Origin: Bdellovibrionia bacterium
GTDB taxonomy: Bacteria > Bdellovibrionota > Bdellovibrionia > Bdellovibrionales > JAUICD01
Reading direction: 5' to 3'
Length of the DNA: 64,000 nucleotides
Assembly: GCA_030427965.1 (NCBI GenBank)
Contig: JAUICD010000010.1
Location: 18,691 to 82,690 of the forward strand
The translations under genes were made by a program, and so were the position numbers. A model generated the notes under the pieces. The model was not told the DNA's origin. It ran no database searches and saw only the letters and a list, made by a program, of their open reading frames with translations. Below are positions 44,270 through 52,038 of this stretch, piece after piece. Each line of letters starts with the position of its first letter. Positions within the stretch are counted from its first letter, which is position 1.

Positions 44270-45091
44270 ATGCTAGTTGTTTTTCTTGTTCAACTCTCAG
44301 TTCTCTTTGCTGGAGATATTCCAGATGGTCATCAAGGCTGTTCCTTCAAATGTAAGAGTATACCTCCGATGGAAGAGTCCTTGATTCAGTTTGGAGAACA
44401 GACAAATCAAGTTCATTTACCTTCTCAAGTGAATTTGCTTGTTTGGAATGTGTACAAGGGACGAAAACAAGAATTTGAGAAAGAGTTGAGAGATCTATCT
44501 TTAGGAAAGGATATGCTTTTGATTCAAGAGGTGTCCTTTGATGAGGCCTTCGTTCGTTTGAGTGAGAAGTGGAGTTTGAATTTTGAGCATTGGCATGGGA
44601 TTAGTTTTTTGATGAAGAAATCAATATCAACAGGAGTTTCCAATTTAGCAGTTGCAAACTCACTCAGTGTAAATCATCTGCGCACAACAGATTTGGAGCC
44701 ATTTTCAAAGAGCCCAAAAATGATGCTAGCTAGTACATACAGTTGGGAAAACAATAAAAAGCTACTCGTGATCAATATACATGGGATCAACTTTAAAGGA
44801 TGGGAAGGGCTCAAGAATCAATTGGATCTCACAGAAGAACTCATATCTAGACATGAGGGGCCAATATTATTTGCAGGTGATTTCAATACTAAAAATGAGG
44901 AGCGCTTATCAAGTGCAGATCGATATTTGAGCGAATATGGATTGAAAAGACTTGAGTTTGAGAATGATCCAAGAAAAAAGAAACTTGATCATCTTTACAC
45001 AAGAGGAGTAGAGGTTTTCAATTCTGTTCTTCATTTGGACAATCCAGGTTCAGACCATCCGCCTATTACGGCAAGCCTTACTCAAAACTAG
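44270..45091 (+). CDS. Exported endonuclease/exonuclease/phosphatase-family protein
   Basis: A 273-residue protein with a short signal peptide (MLVVFLVQLSVLFAG). The EEP (DNase I-like) fold is visible: LLVWNVYKGR with Asn, LLIQEVSFDEA with the metal-binding Glu, INIHGI, FAGDFNTKNEE with the catalytic Asp and Asn, LDHLYTRGV, and the terminal SDHPPI with His. Substrates in the family include DNA, RNA and phosphate esters, so DNase activity is probable but not certain. It is divergent from the HNH lipoprotein, with 218 nt between them. Confidence 0.82.
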   Translation: MLVVFLVQLSVLFAGDIPDGHQGCSFKCKSIPPMEESLIQFGEQTNQVHLPSQVNLLVWNVYKGRKQEFEKELRDLSLGKDMLLIQEVSFDEAFVRLSEKWSLNFEHWHGISFLMKKSISTGVSNLAVANSLSVNHLRTTDLEPFSKSPKMMLASTYSWENNKKLLVINIHGINFKGWEGLKNQLDLTEELISRHEGPILFAGDFNTKNEERLSSADRYLSEYGLKRLEFENDPRKKKLDHLYTRGVEVFNSVLHLDNPGSDHPPITASLTQN

Positions 45092-45110
45092 GGTGGCTAG
45101 GTGGCCACCC
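45091..45110. terminator. GC-rich hairpin between convergent genes
   Basis: GGGTGGC and GCCACCC flank a 6-nt loop exactly at the end of the EEP gene and before the end of the leftward gene at 45125. No T-run follows on either strand, so it is at best a weak or rho-assisted terminator for both genes. Confidence 0.38.
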
Positions 45111-45124
45111 CGTATCTAGATGAG

Positions 45125-45679
45125 CTACTTTTTAATAAACGATGTCAATTCTGCAACAACTTTTCCCATTTGTGAATCAGTCACCATTTTGATCATTCCA
45201 AGAACTGGAATTTGATTTGGATTCACCCATTGCTCAGAAATATTTCCGCTGTTGTTTTCTCTAGCTTTAACCCAAGTGCAGTCAAAAGTACCAGCTGGTA
45301 CAGTGACAGTAAGAGTTTGCATGTCTAAAATTTCAACGTCCTGTTCGCCAGGATCTTGTGACTGTCCATTACATACCATTTTTTTGATTTCACCTGTTCC
45401 GGGATCTAGCAAAATTTCACAGGACTGCTGCATGACCTTTAAGTCCATTTCTTGCAATAAGAGTAGGCCGTTTTCGTCATAAGCTTTGACCATCATTTTC
45501 ATTGTGCCATTTAAAAACGTTCCCACTTTCAAATTGTAGTTTGCGGTGTCGCCAGGCTTCCAATCCTGATTTGGCGAAGCTGAAACCATTTCTGAAATTT
45601 GAATTAAGGGTTGTACGGCAGATGCCTGTTCTGAGATCGCAACCACCGAAAGTGCGCATACAAGTAGATACTTCAACAT
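45125..45679 (-). CDS. Exported protein of unknown function, DUF3108-like
   Basis: A 184-residue protein with a signal peptide (LKYLLVCALSVVAISEQASA). The mature part is beta-rich and ends with TVTVPAGTFDCTWVKARE, a motif seen in DUF3108-type periplasmic proteins, so a lipid- or envelope-binding role is conceivable. Two Cys (QQSCEI, MVCNG) and one in FDCTW could form a disulfide. It precedes the DAR-type cluster on the same strand but is separated by 139 nt and is probably independent. Confidence 0.6.
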   Translation of the reverse strand: MLKYLLVCALSVVAISEQASAVQPLIQISEMVSASPNQDWKPGDTANYNLKVGTFLNGTMKMMVKAYDENGLLLLQEMDLKVMQQSCEILLDPGTGEIKKMVCNGQSQDPGEQDVEILDMQTLTVTVPAGTFDCTWVKARENNSGNISEQWVNPNQIPVLGMIKMVTDSQMGKVVAELTSFIKK

Positions 45680-45818
45680 AATTCCTCCTTAAAAGTGTCA
45701 AAGGAAATGGCACACCCAGAAGTTGTGAGAGTCAAAACTTAACGCGACAATATAGAGGATTGATATTTGAAATATATAGAGAAGAAAGTGCAGTGATTGG
45801 GTGAAGAAAGTGGTATAA

Positions 45819-46121
45819 CTACTGAGAAATATAAGATTTCACGGAGTTTTCACTTGCGTGCTCAAGAACGTGAAGCCCAATTTTGTTAAATGACTGAAAG
45901 ATGTCACGAGAGGCCTTCATACCATTGATTTTGAGATCAAAGTTTTGTTCTAAAATTGTAACCAATTCCAGCGCATCAAGACTGTCGAGCTCAAGAGCTG
46001 TGTTGTCTCCAAAAATTTGATCTTCATTTCCAATTTCATCTGGGGTGATGTTCTTTGCACCAACGGCTTCAATGAGGTCGCTTTTGAGTTTAAACAAGAG
46101 CTGATTCATATTTTCATTCAT
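45819..46121 (-). CDS. Acyl carrier protein
   Basis: A 100-residue carrier protein. The phosphopantetheine site is LELDSLDALELVTILEQNF, where the Ser of DSLDALEL takes the prosthetic arm. Length exceeds the usual 78 through N- and C-terminal additions. It lies 127 nt after the BtrH-like gene on the same strand, at the end of the cluster, and would carry the acyl chains used by the two ketosynthase systems. It is the counterpart in role of DarC of dialkylresorcinol clusters, by position and family, not by proven function. Confidence 0.85.
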   Translation of the reverse strand: MNENMNQLLFKLKSDLIEAVGAKNITPDEIGNEDQIFGDNTALELDSLDALELVTILEQNFDLKINGMKASRDIFQSFNKIGLHVLEHASENSVKSYISQ

Positions 46122-46248
46122 TTAGCACCTCGCCTTGCCAGACTAGATAAAACGTCAACAGACTTCTAGAAAAAAGAAAGTACCGTAAATGCCAAAAGAA
46201 TCAATAGTTTTGAAAAGCGTGAGAGGAGCTCTTTTTGGCGCAGCGTAT

Positions 46249-47241
46249 CTAAAGGAAGTTCTCTTTTAAATACTTGTATACGGCTTCTTCCCTGGCGGCA
46301 GTAGCGAGTAGATGATCGGCCACGTCATCATAATTTGCCTTACTTCGTTCTTTGCACACCCCAACTGCAAGGGTTGCAAAGTTTCTCCACTCATCTGCAA
46401 CGGCTTCCATTTGCTTGGATGCTTCAATAAGTGCCTTGTTGTTTAACTTTGTCCCACTTTCATTGAGAAACCCTGCATACATATATCGAAAACCAGCTCC
46501 GCCTGTTCCGATCTCTTCTTGCATCCGTACGACACTTGCTAAGTAAAGGCGCGCACGTCTTTGTGAAAGAGCTTTTGGCCACTTACGAATGGATTTACTT
46601 AAAGACTTCATGGCTCTAATGCCAATAAAAGGCATGGGGACAAGCATTCGATTCACAGTTTCTCGAATGCCTTTTCTTACAACTTGTTCATAATCAAAGT
46701 CTTTGGAGTGGTTTTTTAAGTAATAAAGCATGCCTTTGGGGGCAAGTGGGCCTTTTGAAAACCTGGCCTTTTCTAGCGAGCGTGGAGGGCAGATTGCGGC
46801 TTCTTCAAGAAGGGGGTCACTTACAATGTAATCTGAGCCTTTTTTGTCGAGAATCAAAATATTGTGAGCGTTAAAGTGAAATCGAAACTTCTTTGGAATA
46901 TAAGAAAGCCAATAGATATTTGTTTGTGCGCCAACCAAGATTTTCTTTTGGATCAAATTGTCCAATCTCTTTGCGCCCTTTTCCTTGGAGCGAAAGCGCT
47001 CCACGATATAGGTCACTCCAAGGCGTTGGCAGCATTTTTTGAATATGGTTCCAGGAAAGGATCGATAACTCACAAGCGGGTTTCCCATAACTTTGAGAAA
47101 TGGAAGGTAAAAGAAAAAAAGGCCACTTCCAATTCCTAGAGCCATCGGTTCTGAAACCTTTAGTCCTTTTTCTTCAAATAAGATATTTGTGACCCCTGTT
47201 TCACAGTGTGCGGAAACATTTCTATTTTTATAGTCACTCAT
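46249..47241 (-). CDS. BtrH-like acyltransferase (BtrH_N/DUF4872 family)
   Basis: A 330-residue protein with the BtrH N-terminal papain-like domain: SAHCETGVTNILFEEKGL contains the catalytic-type Cys, and FNAHNILILDKKGSDYIVSDP the conserved His-Asp region. The C-terminal half is helical (DUF4872-like). BtrH of butirosin synthesis moves an acyl group from a carrier protein to an amine. Here the ACP lies just downstream, so acyl transfer to or from the ACP is the inferred job. ATG 47241 is chosen because it overlaps the upstream stop as ATGAGTGA. Confidence 0.82.
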   Translation of the reverse strand: MSDYKNRNVSAHCETGVTNILFEEKGLKVSEPMALGIGSGLFFFYLPFLKVMGNPLVSYRSFPGTIFKKCCQRLGVTYIVERFRSKEKGAKRLDNLIQKKILVGAQTNIYWLSYIPKKFRFHFNAHNILILDKKGSDYIVSDPLLEEAAICPPRSLEKARFSKGPLAPKGMLYYLKNHSKDFDYEQVVRKGIRETVNRMLVPMPFIGIRAMKSLSKSIRKWPKALSQRRARLYLASVVRMQEEIGTGGAGFRYMYAGFLNESGTKLNNKALIEASKQMEAVADEWRNFATLAVGVCKERSKANYDDVADHLLATAAREEAVYKYLKENFL

Positions 47242-47644
47242 CGTAAAGACTCGGTGTTTGAAGCAAGTCATTTAAGCTGATTTCAAAATAGTCTGCGTAT
47301 ATTTGTTTTTTCTTATCACTTAAATTTTTAAAGATCTGAGGCTTGAGGTGCCGTTTGACAGTCCAAGTCCAGATACCTAAGTTTTGCGCAAGTAATTGCG
47401 GTGTGAGTAAGGCTTCCTCCATGTGGTAGGCAAGTGGACTGAGTTTGCCACCTTTGACTTTTTTGAGCGTGTCGATCAAGGATTCATTGATATCTTCCCA
47501 AGCACACCCTGTGGCAGCCTCTTCTACACTCCATCCTGTAGATTTGACTTTGATGATATTGCCGTCTTTGTCACGTGCGTAGCGGATCTTGTAGATGCCT
47601 TCATATCCCTGATCTAAATCTTGAGGGACTTGGTCGACTTTCAT
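47234..47644 (-). CDS. Small conserved protein of dialkylresorcinol-type clusters
   Basis: A 136-residue soluble protein with TGWSVEEAATGCAWEDINESL and, near the C terminus, LGIWTWTVKRHLKPQIFKNLSDKK, which resembles a helix-turn-helix. I recall similar proteins between darB and the BtrH-like gene in Bacteroidetes flexirubin/DAR clusters, but no function. It overlaps darB by ATGA at its start and the BtrH-like gene by 8 nt at its end, so the three are tightly coupled. Confidence 0.7.
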   Translation of the reverse strand: MKVDQVPQDLDQGYEGIYKIRYARDKDGNIIKVKSTGWSVEEAATGCAWEDINESLIDTLKKVKGGKLSPLAYHMEEALLTPQLLAQNLGIWTWTVKRHLKPQIFKNLSDKKKQIYADYFEISLNDLLQTPSLYDE

Positions 47645-48783
47645 TGATTTCCAACAACTGTAAGATGCATGTAAGAAACCGAAAAGCGAGAGCTCTCAGG
47701 AATAAAACACAGGATTTTTTGCCCAGGTTTGAGTTCTTGAGATTCCAATAAGTCTTGCAGGTAAATAAAGATGGATGCAGCTCCAACATTTCCGCGTGTG
47801 CTGAGAGTTGTGAACCACTTTTCAAAAGGTATCGGGAAATCAATTTCTTCTAGATGAGAAAAAAGTTTTTTTCTAAAAAAATCAGAAGAATAGTGCGGGA
47901 CAAACCAGTCAATGTCCCCAGGCTTTAATTCATGTTTTCGAATGGAGTCCACAAGTGCTTTGTTCACTGAGTAGTAGGTAATGTGTTTGTCGAGCAATTT
48001 GGTATTTTGAGAAATATTCATGATATTTTCAGATGCAAGACTATCTCTTTTGGAATCCACCCAACTTCGAAACCCCTCTCCCTCGTTCATGAGGGCGCCA
48101 GCATACATACATGGCGGCAGCTCATTGGCATAAGAGGTCATGTCGATCCAATCCACTTTAAAACTCAACCCACTCTCTTTAGGTTTGTTGGAAAGTAAGA
48201 ATGCGCCTGCCCCATCTGAAAGCATCCATCTTAAAAACTCTTGTTCAAATTGAAAGCTTGGATTCTTCTCAAGTTCGTCTACTCTTTCGCGGTCAAAGTT
48301 TTCGCCCTTCATAAATTTAGAGGGGGAGTCAGAGCCTGCAATAACGGCATTTTCTTTGTCCCCACTTAAGAGCGAGAGATAGCCATATTTCATTGCAGCC
48401 ATTGCTGAACAACAAACACCTGCTGTTGAGACAACTTCATATGCATGAGACCCCAATTCTCCATGAACCATTGAGGCATGTGATGGCATGAGTTGGTCAG
48501 GGGTGCTGGTTCCACATGCGAGAAGCTCAAGGTTTTCTAACTCAAAATTGGCGCGTTTCAATACATTTCGAACTGCGTGTGCTGTGAGCTCTGCATTGGA
48601 ATGACTTGATTTGTTTGTCTTTGGATCAATAGCATAATGTCGACTTTTGATTCCGTTGCTTCTTAAGACAATTCTTTTAGCACGAGATGGCTTTCCATCA
48701 ACAAAGCCTAAAAAGCTTTCCATATTGTCATTGTCGATGGGTTCTCCAGGTAGAAAGGAATCTATTTCTGTGATGTAAACCAT
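47641..48783 (-). CDS. darB: 3-oxoacyl-ACP synthase III-type ketosynthase DarB
   Basis: A 380-residue KAS III enzyme. Catalytic residues are in place: Cys125 in TAGVCCSAM, His297 in FVPHYSS and Asn332 in TRGNVGAAS. The N terminus (VYITEIDSFLPGEPIDNDN, KRIVLRSNGIKSRHYAID) matches DarB of dialkylresorcinol and flexirubin clusters, which joins two fatty-acid-derived units and closes the ring. GAGGGCGAG precedes the ATG, 14 nt after darA. The name rests on sequence pattern and the neighbouring darA. Confidence 0.84.
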   Translation of the reverse strand: MVYITEIDSFLPGEPIDNDNMESFLGFVDGKPSRAKRIVLRSNGIKSRHYAIDPKTNKSSHSNAELTAHAVRNVLKRANFELENLELLACGTSTPDQLMPSHASMVHGELGSHAYEVVSTAGVCCSAMAAMKYGYLSLLSGDKENAVIAGSDSPSKFMKGENFDRERVDELEKNPSFQFEQEFLRWMLSDGAGAFLLSNKPKESGLSFKVDWIDMTSYANELPPCMYAGALMNEGEGFRSWVDSKRDSLASENIMNISQNTKLLDKHITYYSVNKALVDSIRKHELKPGDIDWFVPHYSSDFFRKKLFSHLEEIDFPIPFEKWFTTLSTRGNVGAASIFIYLQDLLESQELKPGQKILCFIPESSRFSVSYMHLTVVGNQ

Positions 48784-48797
48784 AATCTCGCCCTCAA

Positions 48798-49691
48798 CTA
48801 TTTTGCTTCCAATAAACCCTTATAGTAGCCGTTGAGTTTTGTTGCAACCAATGGACGAGTGATTGCTGCAAAAAGCCCTGTGATGGGGAGTAAGAGTAAA
48901 ATCAACAGAATCAAGTTCACTCGAAATCCGACAAGAAGCAGATCCCTCAGTAGGCTATCCTCTGGGCTGAGTCTTTCAATCAAGTTAGCCCAGGGTATGA
49001 AAAAACAAATACCAGTTTTTTCCATAAGGAGTGCAGCAAAAGATTGTTTGTGAGAAACTTGGGCAGTGGAAATACCATCTAAGCTGTATTCGTTTTGATC
49101 CAATGTTTTTCCAAACTCTTCGAGTATTAGGTATTCTTTTTCTGGAATTCCGGCTTCTGGAAAAAACCAAAATGCATTTTTGCGGCCTGTCAGCATCCAA
49201 CGTGGAGTTGTTATGAAGGTTGCCCACTCTGGTGAGGTGTCTGTTAACGCTATGTTGCGAATTTTTGAAGCTCCGCATCCTATGATCAGTTGATTCATGG
49301 TTTTGACCCCTGAAATCCACATATTTCTTCCAGTAATGACGCCAAGCACGGATTTGTTTTTGAGAAACGAAGAGAACTCTGGGTTTTCAAAGAGTGCAAG
49401 GGTTGGAAGTGAGGGACTTAGAAACCATATTTGATATCCTATAACAACAAGGTCGTAATCCTTTTTAAAGATCTCTTTTGGAATGGGTTTTAATTTAGGT
49501 GGGCGACGGCAAATACACTTTGGGAATTGACGAAAAAAAGATGTGAACTTCCATGGAAAGGGGAAGCTTTCATCGGGCTTTATTCGAAATTCTGTTATTT
49601 CGACATCAGTGCTAAAGTTTTTTCTAAGACTATGAATAGCCTTATGCGTCTGCTCTGTCTGAGAGTAGTAAATGAACAATACCTTTTTCAA
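48798..49691 (-). CDS. darA: Dialkylresorcinol condensing enzyme DarA (flavodoxin-like)
   Basis: A 297-residue protein with a flavodoxin-like N terminus (MKKVLFIYYSQTEQTHKAI, phosphate loop SQTEQT). The family blocks FPFPWKFTSFFRQFP, YQIWFLSPSLP, ITGRNMWISG, WMLTGRK, FPEAGI and IPWANLI are all present, and a hydrophobic C-terminal helix pair (about 248-280) suggests membrane attachment. DarA works with DarB in ring formation and aromatisation. TTG 49691 is chosen since GAGGA lies 5 nt upstream. It is the first gene of the leftward arm, back to back with the KAS II gene 30 nt away. Confidence 0.85.
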   Translation of the reverse strand: MKKVLFIYYSQTEQTHKAIHSLRKNFSTDVEITEFRIKPDESFPFPWKFTSFFRQFPKCICRRPPKLKPIPKEIFKKDYDLVVIGYQIWFLSPSLPTLALFENPEFSSFLKNKSVLGVITGRNMWISGVKTMNQLIIGCGASKIRNIALTDTSPEWATFITTPRWMLTGRKNAFWFFPEAGIPEKEYLILEEFGKTLDQNEYSLDGISTAQVSHKQSFAALLMEKTGICFFIPWANLIERLSPEDSLLRDLLLVGFRVNLILLILLLLPITGLFAAITRPLVATKLNGYYKGLLEAK

Positions 49692-49721
49692 AATCGTCCT
49701 CAAATCGATAGATAATTTTCA

Positions 49722-50957
49722 TTGCTTCTTGTAGGGTCTGCGTGGACCTTTGGTTCTAATGAAATAAGGAATGAAGTGGCAAGACAATTCATTGCCGGGA
49801 TCGGCCAGATATCAAATTTAGGACGTAATGTTGAAGAGGCGAGGCGGGTGTTTCAAAACCCATCGCTTGAGAATTTAGCAACTCTTCCATTGGGGCACTT
49901 AGAAAGTGCTGAGTTTCCGTATGAGGAAAAAATGTTTCCGGTATTGAGTGCTGAGTTAAACCCTCTTAAGGGGGCGTTGTCACTTGCAAATAGAATGGCA
50001 TTGAAAGCAGCAACTGAAGCTGTGGAATCTTCTGGTTTGGAACCCAATGACTTCTCTAGTTTGAGAGTTGGTGTTTGTGTCGGCTCCACTGGTGCTGCAA
50101 CTGTATCCAACCATGCGTTTTCTGTTCGCCACAACGGTGGTGCGGAAACAGATTTTTCACCCTTTACTTTGTCGACTTTAAATAATCCCGCACAGTTGAT
50201 AGCAAGTCATTTTGGTGTTACTGGGCCAATCAGCACAATCGACAACGCGTGTACATCTGGAACAGATGCCATTGGCCAAGGGTATGAGTGGTTGATGAGA
50301 GACAAGTGTGACCTTGTTATTGTCGGTGGCACGGATACGGTTCTAGAGAACATCTATTTCGGATTTCGTTCATTGGATCTACTTGCTAAGACAGAGTCAC
50401 GTCCTTTTGACAAAGATCGATCAGGGCTGGTGCTTGGCAATGCGGCTGGCTTTTTGGTTTTAGGGAAAGAAGGGTGTCTTCCTGAAGAAAGTTGGAAGGC
50501 AGAGGTTGTCGGATTTGGAATGGGTGGAGATGCACATCACTCAACGACACCTCACCCACATGCGCGAGGGTTGAGTCTTGCCGTAAACACAGCACTCAAA
50601 GATATTAAAAAAGAAAGCGTGAGTCTTATCAACGCACATGGCACCGGGACATTGAACAACGATGAAATTGAGGGTCGGTACTTGATACAAAACTTTCCAA
50701 GCGCCAAGGTTTTTGGAACCAAAGGATACACAGGTCACACACTTGGCGCAGCCGGGGCTCTTGAAGCGATTTGGGGAGTGATCTGTTTCCAAGATGGGGT
50801 TGTGCCAAAGACGCTTGGGTTTGAAAATGTAGATACAGAAATCACTTTGACTCCAACTTCGGAAAAAATCCCTTTTGATGACGAGTATTTTCTTTCAACG
50901 TCACTTGGGTTTGGCGGTGTGAACTCCGCACTTCTTTTAAGAAGAGGTGAAGCATGA
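49722..50957 (+). CDS. Beta-ketoacyl-ACP synthase II-type (active ketosynthase)
   Basis: A 411-residue ketosynthase with a complete Cys-His-His triad: Cys177 in DNACTSGTDA, His306 in NAHGTGT, Lys334 and His339 in GTKGYTGHTLGAAG. It extends chains on ACP. The N terminus (LLVGSAWTFGS) differs from housekeeping FabF, consistent with a secondary-metabolism enzyme. TTG 49722 is the only start after the upstream stop and has no clear ribosome site. Its stop overlaps the next gene as ATGA. The 30-nt divergent gap to darA must hold promoters for both arms within coding DNA. Confidence 0.83.
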   Translation: MLLVGSAWTFGSNEIRNEVARQFIAGIGQISNLGRNVEEARRVFQNPSLENLATLPLGHLESAEFPYEEKMFPVLSAELNPLKGALSLANRMALKAATEAVESSGLEPNDFSSLRVGVCVGSTGAATVSNHAFSVRHNGGAETDFSPFTLSTLNNPAQLIASHFGVTGPISTIDNACTSGTDAIGQGYEWLMRDKCDLVIVGGTDTVLENIYFGFRSLDLLAKTESRPFDKDRSGLVLGNAAGFLVLGKEGCLPEESWKAEVVGFGMGGDAHHSTTPHPHARGLSLAVNTALKDIKKESVSLINAHGTGTLNNDEIEGRYLIQNFPSAKVFGTKGYTGHTLGAAGALEAIWGVICFQDGVVPKTLGFENVDTEITLTPTSEKIPFDDEYFLSTSLGFGGVNSALLLRRGEA

Positions 50958-51997
50958 GCGTGTCTGTTCTTGGGACAAGTGTGATCAGTTGTCATGGTGT
51001 AGGGGTGAGTTCTCTTTTTGATAAGATTGAATCCGGGGAAATGCGCCCTAGAAAGACCTATAATTACAACAACTTCAGTTTGGAGTTAGACGACTATTCT
51101 CTTCCAGATTTTGAGCTGTCTGTACCTGTGAGCAAAGCAGTTGCTCGAAGACTCGGGTCATTTTCAAAAATTTGTTTCGAAGCAATTCTTCAAGCCATGC
51201 AAGATGCTGAATTTGAGATTGAGAATGGGGCCCGAGTTGGTATTGTTATCGGAACAGCTTATGGCCCTTCTGAGATAAACAATCAAATGTTTTCAAAATA
51301 TGCAAAATATGGAAGTGCGGGAGCCTCTCCTGTCTTGTTTTCCAATTCCGTGCACAATACGGCAGCTTCGTTTATTTCACAAAGTCTTGGTGTAACCGGG
51401 CCTGTAACAACAATCGTAAACAATGAGCTAAGCTTGGCAGATGCTATCCAAACGGCAGAAAATTGGATAGATTTGGGGCATGTAGATGCAGTTCTGTTAG
51501 CTGTTGGTGATGAATTGAGTACAACTCACATCGACGCTCTTTGTGTAAATTCCAAATCAAAGAAAATCTTCCATAACCCCTATGCCAAGGAAACTGTTTC
51601 TCCAGGTGGTGGAGTGGGAGCTTTTGTTCTCTCGCGTGGTGGGGAAAGTGATATCAATTTGGTTGCAAGAATTGGATGTAAAACTGAGGAATTACCTCAA
51701 GAGATTGTTTTTGATTTAAAGGGGGATCGATCCACTTATGACCTTTCAAGGAAACTCTTTCAGTCACATCGCATTTTAAACTATTCCAATGGATATGGAT
51801 ACTTTCTCACAAGTGGTGCTTTGGATTTGGCACTTGCCATAGAGGGAGCAAGGCGAAAGCGTTATTGTAAAAATGGATTTCAAGAGATTTCTGATAAATG
51901 GGAAAATGCTGTTGATGAAATGGAATTTAAAAATGAAATCAGCTTGGTGCAATTGACCCCGTTTTCTCAAATCTCTGAAATCCAAGTGACATCTTAG
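50954..51997 (+). CDS. Ketosynthase-like partner with Cys replaced by Glu (chain-length-factor-like)
   Basis: A 347-residue ketosynthase-fold protein. The site aligning with the catalytic Cys reads IVNNELSLADA, with Glu158 in place of Cys. The C-terminal half is shortened and lacks the HGTGT and GHTLGAAG histidine motifs. This is the pattern of non-catalytic partners (chain-length factors) that pair with an active ketosynthase. It is coupled to the KAS II gene by ATGA overlap, so a heterodimer is likely. Whether it decarboxylates, sets chain length or only stabilises the partner is unknown. Confidence 0.78.
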   Translation: MSVSVLGTSVISCHGVGVSSLFDKIESGEMRPRKTYNYNNFSLELDDYSLPDFELSVPVSKAVARRLGSFSKICFEAILQAMQDAEFEIENGARVGIVIGTAYGPSEINNQMFSKYAKYGSAGASPVLFSNSVHNTAASFISQSLGVTGPVTTIVNNELSLADAIQTAENWIDLGHVDAVLLAVGDELSTTHIDALCVNSKSKKIFHNPYAKETVSPGGGVGAFVLSRGGESDINLVARIGCKTEELPQEIVFDLKGDRSTYDLSRKLFQSHRILNYSNGYGYFLTSGALDLALAIEGARRKRYCKNGFQEISDKWENAVDEMEFKNEISLVQLTPFSQISEIQVTS

Positions 51998-52038
51998 GTT
52001 TGTATTTATTTATGTGTTGTGATGTCAGTTTAGAGATC

